Shown here: one piece after another, positions 34,791 to 43,556 of the stretch
Position numbering within the stretch: position 1 is the first letter of the stretch
Layout: each line of letters begins with the position of its first letter
Notes under the pieces: generated by a model
What the model saw: the letters and a program-made list of their open reading frames with translations, nothing else
What the model was told of the DNA's origin: nothing
Database searches by the model: none
Assembly: GCA_031291445.1 (NCBI GenBank)
Contig: JARLJA010000136.1
Coordinates: 35,780-99,779, forward strand
Source of the DNA: Xanthobacteraceae bacterium
GTDB taxonomy: Bacteria; Pseudomonadota; Alphaproteobacteria; Rhizobiales; Xanthobacteraceae
Direction: 5' to 3'
Length of the DNA: 64,000 bases
Program-made: the position numbers and the translations under genes

Positions 34791-36131
34791 ATGTCACCTC
34801 GCCAGCTTCACCTCAACGTCAACCTGCTGCATTCCGGCGTCTATCCCTCAGCCTGGCGACTGCCCGACAGCCAGCCGGGCGCGTTCTTCGACCTCAAGCA
34901 CTTCGTGCGCGTCGCGCAGGTCGCCGAACGCGGCAAGCTCGACGCCATCTTCCTCGCCGACACGCCGGCCATCACCGACCGCATCGACTACCGCCCGTTC
35001 TTCTCGCTGGAGCCGACCATCATCCTCGCCACCGTGGCGGCCGCGACCAGCCATGTCGGCCTGATCGGCACCGTCTCCACCAGTTACAACGAGCCCTTCA
35101 ACATCGCGCGGCGCTTCGCCAGCCTCGATCACGCCAGCGGCGGGCGCTCCGGCTGGAACGCGGTGACCACCGCCGACGCGGCATCCAGCAGGAATTTCGG
35201 CCTCGACGCACCGCCCGACCACACGGCGCGCTATGCCCGCGCCAAGGAATTCACCGAGGTGGTGCAGTCGCTGTGGGACAGCTGGGAGGACGATGCCTTC
35301 GTCGGCGACCAGGCCAGCGGACGGTTCGTGGACACGTCCAAGGTCCATGCGATCGGGCATCGCGGGCACTATTATAGTGTCGCCGGCCCGCTCAACGTGC
35401 CCCGCTCGCCCCAAGGCCGCCCGGTCATGGTGCAGGCCGGCGGCTCCAGCGACGGTCGCGATTTCGCCGCCGCCTATGCCGAGGCGATCTTCACGCTGGC
35501 CCAGAGCATCGACGACGGTGTCGCCTACGCCCGCGACCTGCGCGCCCGCGCCGCAGCCTATGGCCGACCGGGCGACTCCATCGTGATCCTGCCCGGCCTC
35601 GCCACCGTGATCGGCTCCACGGAAGCCGAGGCCAGGCGGCGGCAGGACGAACTGTGGGAGCTGGTGCCGCTCGACTACAGCCTGTCGCGTCTCGCCGGCA
35701 CCTTGCAGATCGATCCTGCCCGGCTCGACCTCGACAAGCCGCTGCCCGATCCGCTGCCGCTACCCGCCAACGCCAACCACACCATGTTCAACGGCACCGT
35801 GGCTCTGGCCCGCCGCGGCAACCTCACCGTACGGCAGCTGTTGCGCGCGCTCGGCGGCGGCGTCGGCCATCGCATCATCGTCGGCACGCCGGAGCAGATC
35901 GCCGACGACATCGAAGCCTGGTTCCGTATCGGTGCCGCCGACGGCTTCAACCTGATGCCCGACGTGCTGCCGACCGGGCTCGAGACCTTCGTCGACACCG
36001 TGGTGCCGATCCTGCAACGGCGCGGCCTGTTCCGCACCGACTATTCCGGCACCACGCTGCGCGCGCATTTCGGCCTGCCGCATCCTCCGAGCCGCTTCGC
36101 GGCACGGCCGCGCCAGACCGCCTGCGCCTGA
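34791..36131 (+). CDS. NtaA/DszA-family FMNH2-dependent monooxygenase
   Basis: This 446-residue LLM monooxygenase has LHLNVNLLHSGVYPSAWR at the start, then AERGKLDAIFLADTPAI, EPTIILATVAAATSHVGLIGTVSTSYNEPFNIARRFASLDH, SGWNAVTTADAASSRNFGLD, ARYARAKEFTEVVQSLWDSWEDDAF, PRSPQGRPVMVQAG and TTLRAHFGL at the end. The Gly-Leu-Ile-Gly-Thr core and Ser-Gly-Trp-Asn segments are typical. The ATG at 34791 is chosen because the frame before it has no family match. It is closely related to the next gene, so the pair arose by duplication. The substrate is unknown but probably an organosulfur compound bound by the protein encoded at 33721. Confidence 0.85.
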   Translation: MSPRQLHLNVNLLHSGVYPSAWRLPDSQPGAFFDLKHFVRVAQVAERGKLDAIFLADTPAITDRIDYRPFFSLEPTIILATVAAATSHVGLIGTVSTSYNEPFNIARRFASLDHASGGRSGWNAVTTADAASSRNFGLDAPPDHTARYARAKEFTEVVQSLWDSWEDDAFVGDQASGRFVDTSKVHAIGHRGHYYSVAGPLNVPRSPQGRPVMVQAGGSSDGRDFAAAYAEAIFTLAQSIDDGVAYARDLRARAAAYGRPGDSIVILPGLATVIGSTEAEARRRQDELWELVPLDYSLSRLAGTLQIDPARLDLDKPLPDPLPLPANANHTMFNGTVALARRGNLTVRQLLRALGGGVGHRIIVGTPEQIADDIEAWFRIGAADGFNLMPDVLPTGLETFVDTVVPILQRRGLFRTDYSGTTLRAHFGLPHPPSRFAARPRQTACA

Positions 36132-36168
36132 CCGCCACGGCGGTGAATACGATGTCGTGGAGCCCCCC

Positions 36169-37518
36169 ATGAGCCAGCGCAGACAGCTGATCCTCAATCT
36201 TTTCATCTATCCCGGCGGCCACCACGAGGCGGCCTGGCGCTTCCGCGATGCCGCCTACAAGCAGGTGCTCGACATCGGCTTCTACCAGGCGCTGGCGCGG
36301 CGCGCCGAAGCGGAGAAGATGGACGCGGTGTTTTTCGCCGACGGCCCGGCGCTGGCCGACGACGTGCGCTACGCCCAGCGCTTTCGGCTGGAGCCACTCA
36401 CCTGGCTGTCGGCCATCGCCGCGGCCACCAGCCGCATCGGCCTGATCGGCACCGCCTCCACCAGCTACATGGAGCCCTACAACCTGGCGCGGCTCTATGC
36501 CTCGCTCGACCATCTCAGCCACGGCCGCGCCGGCTGGAACATCGTCACCACCAGCGCGCCGCAGGCGGCGCAGAATTTCGGCCTGCCCGAGCATCCGCCC
36601 CATGCCGAGCGCTATGCCCGCGCCCGGGAGTTCGTCGACGTGGTGACGCAGCTGTGGGACAGCTGGGAAGACGACGCCGTCATCAACGACCCCGCCTCGG
36701 GCATCTTCGCCGATACCGACCGCATTCACCCCATCGACCACGTGGGCCAGTATTTCCGCGTCGGCGGACCGCTCAATCTTCCACGCTCGCCGCAGGGCCG
36801 TCCGGTGTACGTCCAGGCCGGCTCCTCCGAAGACGGCCGCGCCTTCGCCGCGCGGTACGCCGAGGCGATCTTCACCGCGCACCAGACGGTGGAAAGCGCC
36901 AAAGCGTTCTACGCCGATATCAGGCAGCAGGTCCGCGGCTTCGGCCGCGATCCCGACCACGTCAAGATCCTGCCCGGCATCAGTCCCTTCATCGGCTCGA
37001 CCCAGGCCGAGGCCGACCGGCTGCAGGAGGAATTCAACGACCTGATCCAGCCCGGATACTCGCTCGCCCAGCTTCGCCAGTTCACCGGGCTCGATCTCGC
37101 CGGCCATGATCTCGACGGCCCCTTCCCCCGCCACCTGATCGAGATCGGTGGTCCGCGCGGTCTCGCCAGCCGTTTCCAGCTCGTGCTCGACATCGTCGAT
37201 CGCGAGCGGCCGACCATTCGCCAGCTCGTTCAGCGGCTCGCCGGGGCCCGCGGACACTGGGTGATCGCCGGCCCGCCCGAAAAAATCGCCGACGCGATCC
37301 AGGCCTGGTTCGAGGGCGGCGCCGCCGACGGCTTCAACGTCATGCCGCCCTGGCTTCCCGGCGGCGTCCATGCCTTCACCGATCACGTCTTGCCGCTGCT
37401 GCGCAAGCGGGGTCTCGCCCGCCTCGACTATTCCGGCGCGACGCTGCGCGACCATTACGGCCTGCCGAGGCCACGCAGCGTGTTTGCGGCCGCGGGCGCC
37501 GGCGGTACGTCCACGTGA
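36169..37518 (+). CDS. NtaA/DszA-family FMNH2-dependent monooxygenase
   Basis: This 449-residue enzyme is the tandem paralogue of the one at 34791. It shares AEAEKMDAVFFADGPAL, AAATSRIGLIGTASTSYMEPYNLARLYASLDHLS, ARYARAREFVDVVTQLWDSWEDDAV-type sequence, LPRSPQGRPVYVQAG and ATLRDHYGLPRP. The ATG at 36169 is preferred to a GTG four codons upstream. It lies 37 bases after its neighbour. It is the last gene before the 277-base region that precedes the encapsulin. FMNH2 must come from a separate reductase. Confidence 0.85.
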   Translation: MSQRRQLILNLFIYPGGHHEAAWRFRDAAYKQVLDIGFYQALARRAEAEKMDAVFFADGPALADDVRYAQRFRLEPLTWLSAIAAATSRIGLIGTASTSYMEPYNLARLYASLDHLSHGRAGWNIVTTSAPQAAQNFGLPEHPPHAERYARAREFVDVVTQLWDSWEDDAVINDPASGIFADTDRIHPIDHVGQYFRVGGPLNLPRSPQGRPVYVQAGSSEDGRAFAARYAEAIFTAHQTVESAKAFYADIRQQVRGFGRDPDHVKILPGISPFIGSTQAEADRLQEEFNDLIQPGYSLAQLRQFTGLDLAGHDLDGPFPRHLIEIGGPRGLASRFQLVLDIVDRERPTIRQLVQRLAGARGHWVIAGPPEKIADAIQAWFEGGAADGFNVMPPWLPGGVHAFTDHVLPLLRKRGLARLDYSGATLRDHYGLPRPRSVFAAAGAGGTST

Positions 37519-37623
37519 CGGCGCCGGGCGTCGCGACAGCGAGGTGAAATCTGGACTCCATTCGATCGGCACGCGCGTGGCATCAACTTGCCGGACTGTC
37601 TGAAATGACGCACGCCAGCGGTT

Positions 37624-37641
37624 CGTCCAATATGTTGGACG
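37624..37641. promoter_or_regulatory. Perfect inverted repeat upstream of the encapsulin gene (candidate operator)
   Basis: CGTCCAATATGTTGGACG has two perfect 7-base arms around a 4-base centre. It lies 155 bases before the encapsulin ATG in a 277-base region without genes. Its core differs by one base from the palindrome at 27188-27199. Symmetric sites of this size often bind dimeric regulators. A regulator that uses it is not evident in the window. Confidence 0.45.
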
Positions 37642-37795
37642 ATCGCTCCGCTATGGCGGAGGAAACAATTCTACATCACAACATCTATCTAGAACGTTAT
37701 TGCGCACGGCCGCCATAGCGCAGATTAAATATCTCAGATCCCCATGCGGATTCATCTCTTTCGACCATTTCTCAATCTCACTGGAGGGCCGATCC

Positions 37796-38740
37796 ATGGC
37801 CGACGACACTGAAGTCCGCAGGACGCTGGCGGAAGGCGCCGCCCGTCAACTTGCCAACGCAACCAAGACCCGCGCGCAATGGGGCGGCATCAGCCCGCGC
37901 TGGCTGGTCCCGTTGCTGCAGTGGACCCCCGTCGAAGCCGGCATCTTCCGTCTCAACCGCGTCAAGGAGACGCGCGGAGCGACATCCGTGGAGTCGCTGG
38001 ACGTGCAATGCAGTCCGCCGCGGGATCGCGACGCCGATCTGCCGGAAACCTTTGTGGACTATGAGGAACAGCCGCGCGAATACTTCCTCAATGCGGTCAC
38101 CACCGTTCTCGACGTCCAGACCCGCGTCTCGGACCTCTACAGCCATCCCTTCGATCAGATCCAGGAGCAGCTGCGGCTGCTGATCGAAAAGGTGAAAGAG
38201 CGCCAGGAAGGCGAACTCATCAACAACAAGGAATACGGACTGCTGGCGAATACCGCGCCGTCGATGAAGATCTCGACGCGCAAGGGCCCGCCGACGCCCG
38301 ACGATCTCGATGAGCTGATCGCACGGGTGTGGAAGGAGCCGGCGTTCTTCCTGGCCCATCCGCTGGCGATCGCCGCGTTCGGCCGCGAATGCACCCGCCG
38401 CGGCGTTCCGCCGCCCACGATCACCATGTTCGGCTCGCCGTTCCTGACCTGGCGCGGCCTGCCGCTGGTGCCGTCCGACAAGGTTCCGTTCGACGAAGCC
38501 GGCAAGACCAAGATCCTGTTGCTGCGGACCGGCGAGAAAAAGCAGGGCGTGGTCGGCCTGTTCCAGCCCGGCGTTCCCGGCGAAGTCATGCCGAGCCTGT
38601 CGGTGCGCTTCATGGGCATCAACCGCAAGGCGATCGCATCCTACCTGATCTCGCTGTATTGCTCGCTCGCCGTCCTGACCGACGACGCGCTCGGCGTGCT
38701 GGAAGACGTCGATATCGGCAAATATCATGAATACAAGTGA
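37796..38740 (+). CDS. Family 2A encapsulin shell protein (SrpI-like)
   Basis: This 314-residue protein is a Family 2 encapsulin, an HK97-fold shell protein that assembles into a hollow protein nanocompartment. The N-terminal arm (QLANATKTRAQWGGISPRWLVPLLQW at residues 18-43) and VEAGIFRLNRVKE match SrpI-type shells. Further blocks are FVDYEEQPREYFLNAVTTVLDVQTRVSDLYSHPFDQ (87-121), LLANTAPSM (149-157), FFLAHPLAIAAFGRECTRRGVPPP (184-207), MFGSPFLTWRGLPLVPSDK (211-229) and FMGINRKAIASYLISLYCSLAVLTDDALGVLEDV near the end. There is no inserted cyclic-nucleotide-binding domain, which separates 2A from 2B. GGAGGG lies seven bases before the ATG. Its last codons overlap the start of the cysteine desulfurase gene by 14 bases. 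In studied homologues the shell encloses that desulfurase. Confidence 0.93.
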   Translation: MADDTEVRRTLAEGAARQLANATKTRAQWGGISPRWLVPLLQWTPVEAGIFRLNRVKETRGATSVESLDVQCSPPRDRDADLPETFVDYEEQPREYFLNAVTTVLDVQTRVSDLYSHPFDQIQEQLRLLIEKVKERQEGELINNKEYGLLANTAPSMKISTRKGPPTPDDLDELIARVWKEPAFFLAHPLAIAAFGRECTRRGVPPPTITMFGSPFLTWRGLPLVPSDKVPFDEAGKTKILLLRTGEKKQGVVGLFQPGVPGEVMPSLSVRFMGINRKAIASYLISLYCSLAVLTDDALGVLEDVDIGKYHEYK

Positions 38741-40754
38741 TTTTCCCAATCCCGCGAACCCGGCGGGCGCCGCAGCCGGCGTCGGAGAGAGTGGCGTGCC
38801 GGACGCCGACCGGCTCGAGCAGTCGGCGGCCGCGCTTGCGGGTGCGCTCGACCCGTCGCTGATCGCAAGGATGGCGAACGCATTCTTTTCCGGGGTTCCG
38901 ACCAGCCCAGCTCCCTCTCCCGGAGCCGCGCTGCCGTCCGCGCCGCTGTTCTCGGCCGAGCCGATCTATGCCGCGATTCCCGGCACACCTGCGGCCAGCG
39001 CCAGCGTTCCGCTGACGCCCAATCACAATCCCGGCTCCTCGTTCGTCCCCTTTCCGACCGCCGGCGCGGCGCTGCCATCGGCGCCGATCTTCGCGACCGA
39101 TCCTCGGCTGGTGTCGCAGACGCCGGCGCCACCGCAGCCGCAATCCACTGCGCCGTGGAGCCTTGCCCTGCCCGCGTCGGCGGCGCCGCCGCCGCTCGCC
39201 ACCGCAGCGCCCGTTCAAGGCGGCGTTCCGCGCGAACAGGATCTCGCCGCATTGCCCGGCCGGCTCGACAGCGCGCTGGCATTCGTTCCGGGTTTCGACA
39301 GGGCCCCCGGCGCAGCCGGGGGGGTCTCACCGGAGACCGCCCGCACCGCAGGGCCGGACGGCACGTCGTACTATTTCCTGACCGACAATCCCGCGGTCAC
39401 GTCGCGGAGCCAGACCGGCAGGCCAGACCCCTTCCCGCGGCAGGTCCAGACCCTCGATCTGGGAGCGCTGGCCTTGCAGCACCGGCCCGAGATCGCCTCG
39501 ACGCAGATCTCCGGGGTTCGCGCGTTCGATCCGCACGTCTTCCGCCGGGATTTTCCCATCCTGGACCAGCAGGTCAACGGACGTCCGCTGGTCTGGCTCG
39601 ACAACGGCGCGACCACGCAGAAGCCGCAGGCGGTGATCGACCGCCTCGTCCGCTTCTATACCCACGAGAATTCGAACATCCACCGGGCCGCGCATACGCT
39701 CGCGGCGCGCTCCACCGACGCCTACGAATCCGCGCGGGAAAAAGTCCGCGGCTTCATCAACGCGCCGTCGACGCACGACATCATTTTCGTCCGCGGCGCG
39801 ACCGAAGGCATCAACCTCGTCGCGCAGTCCTGGGGGCGCCGCAACGTCGGCAAGGATGACGAGATCGTCGTCAGCCACCTCGAACACCACGCCAACATCG
39901 TACCGTGGCAGCAGCTCGCCGCCGAGAAGGGCGCGAAGTTGCGCGTGGCGCCGGTCGACGACAGCGGCCAGATCATCCTCGAGGAATACGAGAAGCTGCT
40001 CAATCCGCGGACCCGGATCGTCGCCTTCACCCAGGTCTCGAACGCGCTCGGCACCATCACCCCGGTCCGGGAGATGGCCGCGATGGCGCATCGCCATGGA
40101 GCGCGCGTGCTGGTCGACGGCGCTCAGGGCATCTGCCACATGCCAGTGGACGTGCAGGCGCTCGACGCCGACTTCTATATCTTCTCCGGACACAAGATGT
40201 TCGGCCCGACCGGCATCGGCGTGGTGTATGGCCGCAGCAGCGAACTGGAAGCCATGCCGCCATGGCAGGGCGGCGGCAACATGATCGCCGACGTCACTTT
40301 CGAACGAACGGTGTTTCAGGGACCGCCCGAGCGGTTCGAGGCCGGAACCGGCAATATCGCCGACGCGGTCGGGCTGGGGGCCGCGATCGACTATCTGAGC
40401 CGGATCGGCATGGGCAACGTCGCGGCCTATGAGCACGAGCTGATGGCCTATGCGACCCAGGGCCTGCTGACGGTGCCCGGCCTGCGCCTGATCGGGACCG
40501 CCCGCGAGAAGGCCGGTGTGCTGTCCTTCGTCCTCGACGAGTGCAAGACCGAAGACGTCGGCAAGGCGCTCGACCGCGAGGGCATCGCCGTGCGCGCCGG
40601 CCATCACTGTGCCCAGCCGATCCTGAGGCGCTTCGGCCTCGAAGCCACCGTGCGCCCCTCGCTCGCGCTCTACAACACCACGGGAGACATCGACGCTTTG
40701 GTCAACGCCCTGCTGCGCATTCAGAGCGGCCGGGGCCATCGCTCGGGTTTCTAG
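38727..40754 (+). CDS. SufS-like cysteine desulfurase with encapsulin-targeting N-terminal region (cargo)
   Basis: This 675-residue protein has two parts. Residues 1 to about 262 are low-complexity, rich in Pro, Ala and Ser, and probably disordered. They hold DPSLIARMANAFFSG (42-56), which resembles the conserved motif of family 2A cargo N-termini, and two copies of GAALPSAP-[LI]-F at 66-75 and 113-122. Residues 266-665 form a type II (SufS/CsdA) desulfurase that releases sulfur from cysteine as an enzyme persulfide plus alanine. It has LVWLDNGATTQKP, SHLEHHANIVPW, PLP lysine K490 in SGHKMFGPTG, and catalytic C628 in RAGHHCAQP. The N-terminal part is absent from ordinary SufS (about 410 residues). 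The gene overlaps the shell gene, fitting co-translation and packaging. Packaging itself is inferred. Confidence 0.93.
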   Translation: MNTSDFPNPANPAGAAAGVGESGVPDADRLEQSAAALAGALDPSLIARMANAFFSGVPTSPAPSPGAALPSAPLFSAEPIYAAIPGTPAASASVPLTPNHNPGSSFVPFPTAGAALPSAPIFATDPRLVSQTPAPPQPQSTAPWSLALPASAAPPPLATAAPVQGGVPREQDLAALPGRLDSALAFVPGFDRAPGAAGGVSPETARTAGPDGTSYYFLTDNPAVTSRSQTGRPDPFPRQVQTLDLGALALQHRPEIASTQISGVRAFDPHVFRRDFPILDQQVNGRPLVWLDNGATTQKPQAVIDRLVRFYTHENSNIHRAAHTLAARSTDAYESAREKVRGFINAPSTHDIIFVRGATEGINLVAQSWGRRNVGKDDEIVVSHLEHHANIVPWQQLAAEKGAKLRVAPVDDSGQIILEEYEKLLNPRTRIVAFTQVSNALGTITPVREMAAMAHRHGARVLVDGAQGICHMPVDVQALDADFYIFSGHKMFGPTGIGVVYGRSSELEAMPPWQGGGNMIADVTFERTVFQGPPERFEAGTGNIADAVGLGAAIDYLSRIGMGNVAAYEHELMAYATQGLLTVPGLRLIGTAREKAGVLSFVLDECKTEDVGKALDREGIAVRAGHHCAQPILRRFGLEATVRPSLALYNTTGDIDALVNALLRIQSGRGHRSGF

Positions 40755-40884
40755 GCGACACGCGCGACCAACGGTGTGTCATCATGGTCGGCGGGGCGCG
40801 AGCGCCGCCGACGAATGCGCACTCCTCGACGCGTCCCCCAGCGCGGGGTCTCGTCAAGCAACTTGCTGCCAGAACACAAGCAGA

Positions 40885-41949
40885 TCATCGCTCGCCGATG
40901 CTCTTCAGAAGATCGTCGAGGCAGTCAGCCTTATCCGCCGAGACAGTAAAGAGGTCGTTTTTCGCGCCAACCCGCACGAAGCGGTCGGAACGATCGTCGG
41001 TAGCCTGTCCGATCTCGAATTTGGCAACCGGGGCGCTGTTGTCGCGTGCATAAAATAGCGCACTGACCGAAGCCTGCCCGAATCCCTTCTCGTCAGGTTC
41101 GGCGCCTTTCGCGCCGCCGGGCAACACCGCCCGGATCCAGGTCTGTTCAAGCGCATCGAGCGTCGATGCGATTCGGCGCGCAGTTTCGGGTTCCGCAACC
41201 GATGTCGCACTCCACGCATGGGCCTTCTGGCCGGAGCGGCGCAAGAGCCAAGCCCCCGCGGCGTCGCGCTCGAGACGATGCACCTTCCCGTCGATTGCGA
41301 CGTCGATGGACCAGATCTGGTCAATCGAAACCGAAAGCAACCATCGTCCTGGCCGTTGATCCCCCGCGTCTCGACGCACCGCGGAGCGAAGAAGTCTTTG
41401 GGCCTGAACCGCCGCCACCTCCCATTCCGAACCGATATATCTTGGCAGAAGATAAAGCTCGGGCCGCTCCATGATTCTCGCATATTGCGACACCCCCACG
41501 GGGTTCAGTCCGCCAAAACCGATCGTTGTGCCTGAGCCGTCCGCGCCCGTTAAGGACACCGTATAGGCGGCCGGCTCAAGGCCGAAATCAGCGAAGCGGA
41601 CGCCTTTCAGCTCGTCGGCGCCAAGCGCGCGTGCCGGCTCTGAAACGGAGATGAAGTTGAGAGCTGCACCGATGTGATCCGCAAGTTCCTCCGGAATGCT
41701 CTTCTCATCGAGCGACCAGGCACCGCCCACGCGCCGCCGCAGAACGACATGATCACCGCCGCGCCGCAAGTCCACTTGCACGATTCCAGCCGGATCTACC
41801 CTTGCGATTCCCCTCTTTTCGAAGTGACCCAGCTTGTCCGTCCGGTCGACGCTGCCAGTGAAAGCAAGTGCTCCGATGAATAGCACGATGAACACCCCGC
41901 CTGCCGCTGCCGCGAGGCTCGCACCTCTCGTCAACGCCGCCTCCACCAC
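40885..41949 (-). CDS. DUF4340 protein of a GldFG-type ABC cluster
   Basis: This 354-residue protein has one N-terminal membrane anchor (ASLAAAAGGVFIVLFIGALAF) and a large outer part with a repeated beta-type pattern (IVQVDLRRGGDHVVLRRRVGGAWSL, then IDVAIDGKVHRLERDAAGAWLLRR). This is the DUF4340 layout, found next to GldF/GldG-type transporter genes in many bacteria. Its function is unknown. The GTG start overlaps the preceding gene by 19 bases. It ends the leftward cluster ATPase, permease, GldG-like, DUF4340. The stop lies 130 bases from the end of the desulfurase gene on the other strand. Confidence 0.78.
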   Translation of the reverse strand: MVEAALTRGASLAAAAGGVFIVLFIGALAFTGSVDRTDKLGHFEKRGIARVDPAGIVQVDLRRGGDHVVLRRRVGGAWSLDEKSIPEELADHIGAALNFISVSEPARALGADELKGVRFADFGLEPAAYTVSLTGADGSGTTIGFGGLNPVGVSQYARIMERPELYLLPRYIGSEWEVAAVQAQRLLRSAVRRDAGDQRPGRWLLSVSIDQIWSIDVAIDGKVHRLERDAAGAWLLRRSGQKAHAWSATSVAEPETARRIASTLDALEQTWIRAVLPGGAKGAEPDEKGFGQASVSALFYARDNSAPVAKFEIGQATDDRSDRFVRVGAKNDLFTVSADKADCLDDLLKSIGER

Positions 41950-43544
41950 ACCAGACCGCCAAACCCGAGCACGCTCAGCGGCAGCAGCAGTTCGACCGAA
42001 AGGAAGATGGCGCGGATCTGATTCTGCGTCAGTATGATCTCCCTCTGAGCGTAGGTCTGGGTGGTCGCCACGGGTCTCGCCGCATCTTCCGCGAGCCAGC
42101 GAACGATGCCGACAGCGAGATCGCCATTGGAGACATAGGGAAAATACGCATTGGAAGCGAAGTTGGCATTGCCAACCAGCACGAGACGAAACGCTTCGTT
42201 GTTTTCGTTGGCTCCGTCAGGCCAGTGTCCTTCGAGGGCCGCGGCAAGAACTGCGGGTCCCCGCCCAATCGGTTGATCGGATGTGGCCGGTGACGTCTGC
42301 GAAGCCGACCTCTGATAACTTTCCATGCTGCTCTCGGCGATAACGCTGGCGTTAATGCCGCCTGGTAGCGGGTTGGCGATGCGGAGCGGGCGCGCGTCGG
42401 GAAAGATCGTGAGTGCGATCTTTCGTGTTATCGGATGGGGAGGATAGTAGGGAACCGCAACCTTGGTGTCATCGGGGCCAGCATGATTGAGCGGGTCAAT
42501 CACCGTGACGGGGTCGGAAGAGAGACCGGCGGTTTTGAGAAGAGTGCCAAGCTCGTCGCCTAGGCGAAACGCGGGATCGAGCCCAACGAGGAATCGTCCC
42601 CCTTTTGCGAGATAGTCCGCGATCAGCTGCGCCTCACCCCGCGCATATTCCTGTCGCGGCCCGATATCGACGAGGGCCTTGCAATCCGGAGAAACGGAAG
42701 GCGCGACTGTGATCGCACGCACCTGGTAGCCGAGCGCAGTTAACGCCAGGCTGAAGCGGTCGAGACCGTCAGCAGCACCCTCGAGCACGTCCGACGAACC
42801 CACCTTGTCGTGGTTTTCGAGGTTTTCCAAATGGTTGTAACGAAACTGAGGGCTCCCCACATCAACAGCTTCGCCATGGCCGGTGATGAAGCAAACGACA
42901 TCGACCCGTTCTTTCAGCGCACGCAGGATTGCAAACGCGATGGCAACGAGATCGGTGTTGTTCTCAACGACGACGCGTCGCCCTGCGGCCAACACGATCG
43001 ACGTGTTGTAGTCCCGAACACCGAATGACCGCGCTTCGGCGGGGTCACGATCCACGTCGATGGCCCGAAAATGAAAGAGACGGTTTTCGCGACCGGCTGC
43101 CGTAAGAAGCTCTTTGGCCCTGTAGGCGTTCGCGTCCGAGCTGTTGTAGAAGTAGAACAGCGACACTTCCGTGTTCAGACCGGCGAGGACGCTCTGCAAT
43201 TGGGAAGGCGGGCTGTTTGCGGCATCCCTGCTGAGATCCAGGTGGGCGTCATGCCTGAAAATTGCGACGTTGCCGGCGGCCGTCACGGCGACGGCTCCGA
43301 CGACAATCAGGGTCGACAGCACTGCCCCCCTGACTTTCGAGCGCGCAAGGCGCGATGGCAGGAGCAGGGCCAAGGCGAACAAAAGGATCGCCGCGACCAA
43401 CCAGCCGAAGAAAAACAACAGCTCTCCGGCTCTTGCCCGCCAGGGATCGCCTCCCTCGGCCCACGCCGGCGAGCAGCAGACGAGCGCCGCCACCGATGTC
43501 AGTACAAGGGCGCACCTTCGGGTATTCATGGTTTCCGCGTGCAT
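41931..43544 (-). CDS. GldG-like ABC-associated protein
   Basis: This 537-residue protein has a leader (LVLTSVAALVCCSPAWA), two early membrane segments, a large outer region and a final membrane helix (IFLSVELLLPLSVLGFGGLVWW). The outer part has VDRDPAEARSFGV, VVCFITGHGEAV, EAQLIADYLAKGGRFLVGLDP and a C-terminal VLVGNANFASNAYF, typical of the GldG/ABC-transporter auxiliary family. These proteins work with an ABC-2 permease and ATPase; in Bacteroidetes the set is tied to gliding, elsewhere the role is unclear. ATG at 43544 or, five codons later, 43529 may be the start. Confidence 0.8.
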   Translation of the reverse strand: MHAETMNTRRCALVLTSVAALVCCSPAWAEGGDPWRARAGELLFFFGWLVAAILLFALALLLPSRLARSKVRGAVLSTLIVVGAVAVTAAGNVAIFRHDAHLDLSRDAANSPPSQLQSVLAGLNTEVSLFYFYNSSDANAYRAKELLTAAGRENRLFHFRAIDVDRDPAEARSFGVRDYNTSIVLAAGRRVVVENNTDLVAIAFAILRALKERVDVVCFITGHGEAVDVGSPQFRYNHLENLENHDKVGSSDVLEGAADGLDRFSLALTALGYQVRAITVAPSVSPDCKALVDIGPRQEYARGEAQLIADYLAKGGRFLVGLDPAFRLGDELGTLLKTAGLSSDPVTVIDPLNHAGPDDTKVAVPYYPPHPITRKIALTIFPDARPLRIANPLPGGINASVIAESSMESYQRSASQTSPATSDQPIGRGPAVLAAALEGHWPDGANENNEAFRLVLVGNANFASNAYFPYVSNGDLAVGIVRWLAEDAARPVATTQTYAQREIILTQNQIRAIFLSVELLLPLSVLGFGGLVWWRRR

Positions 43545-43556
43545 GTTGCCGCCGCC

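Noticed and set aside
37700..37795. In-frame upstream extension of the encapsulin start
   Set aside because: The 32 extra codons have no similarity to encapsulins, and a good GGAGGG site stands before the ATG at 37796.
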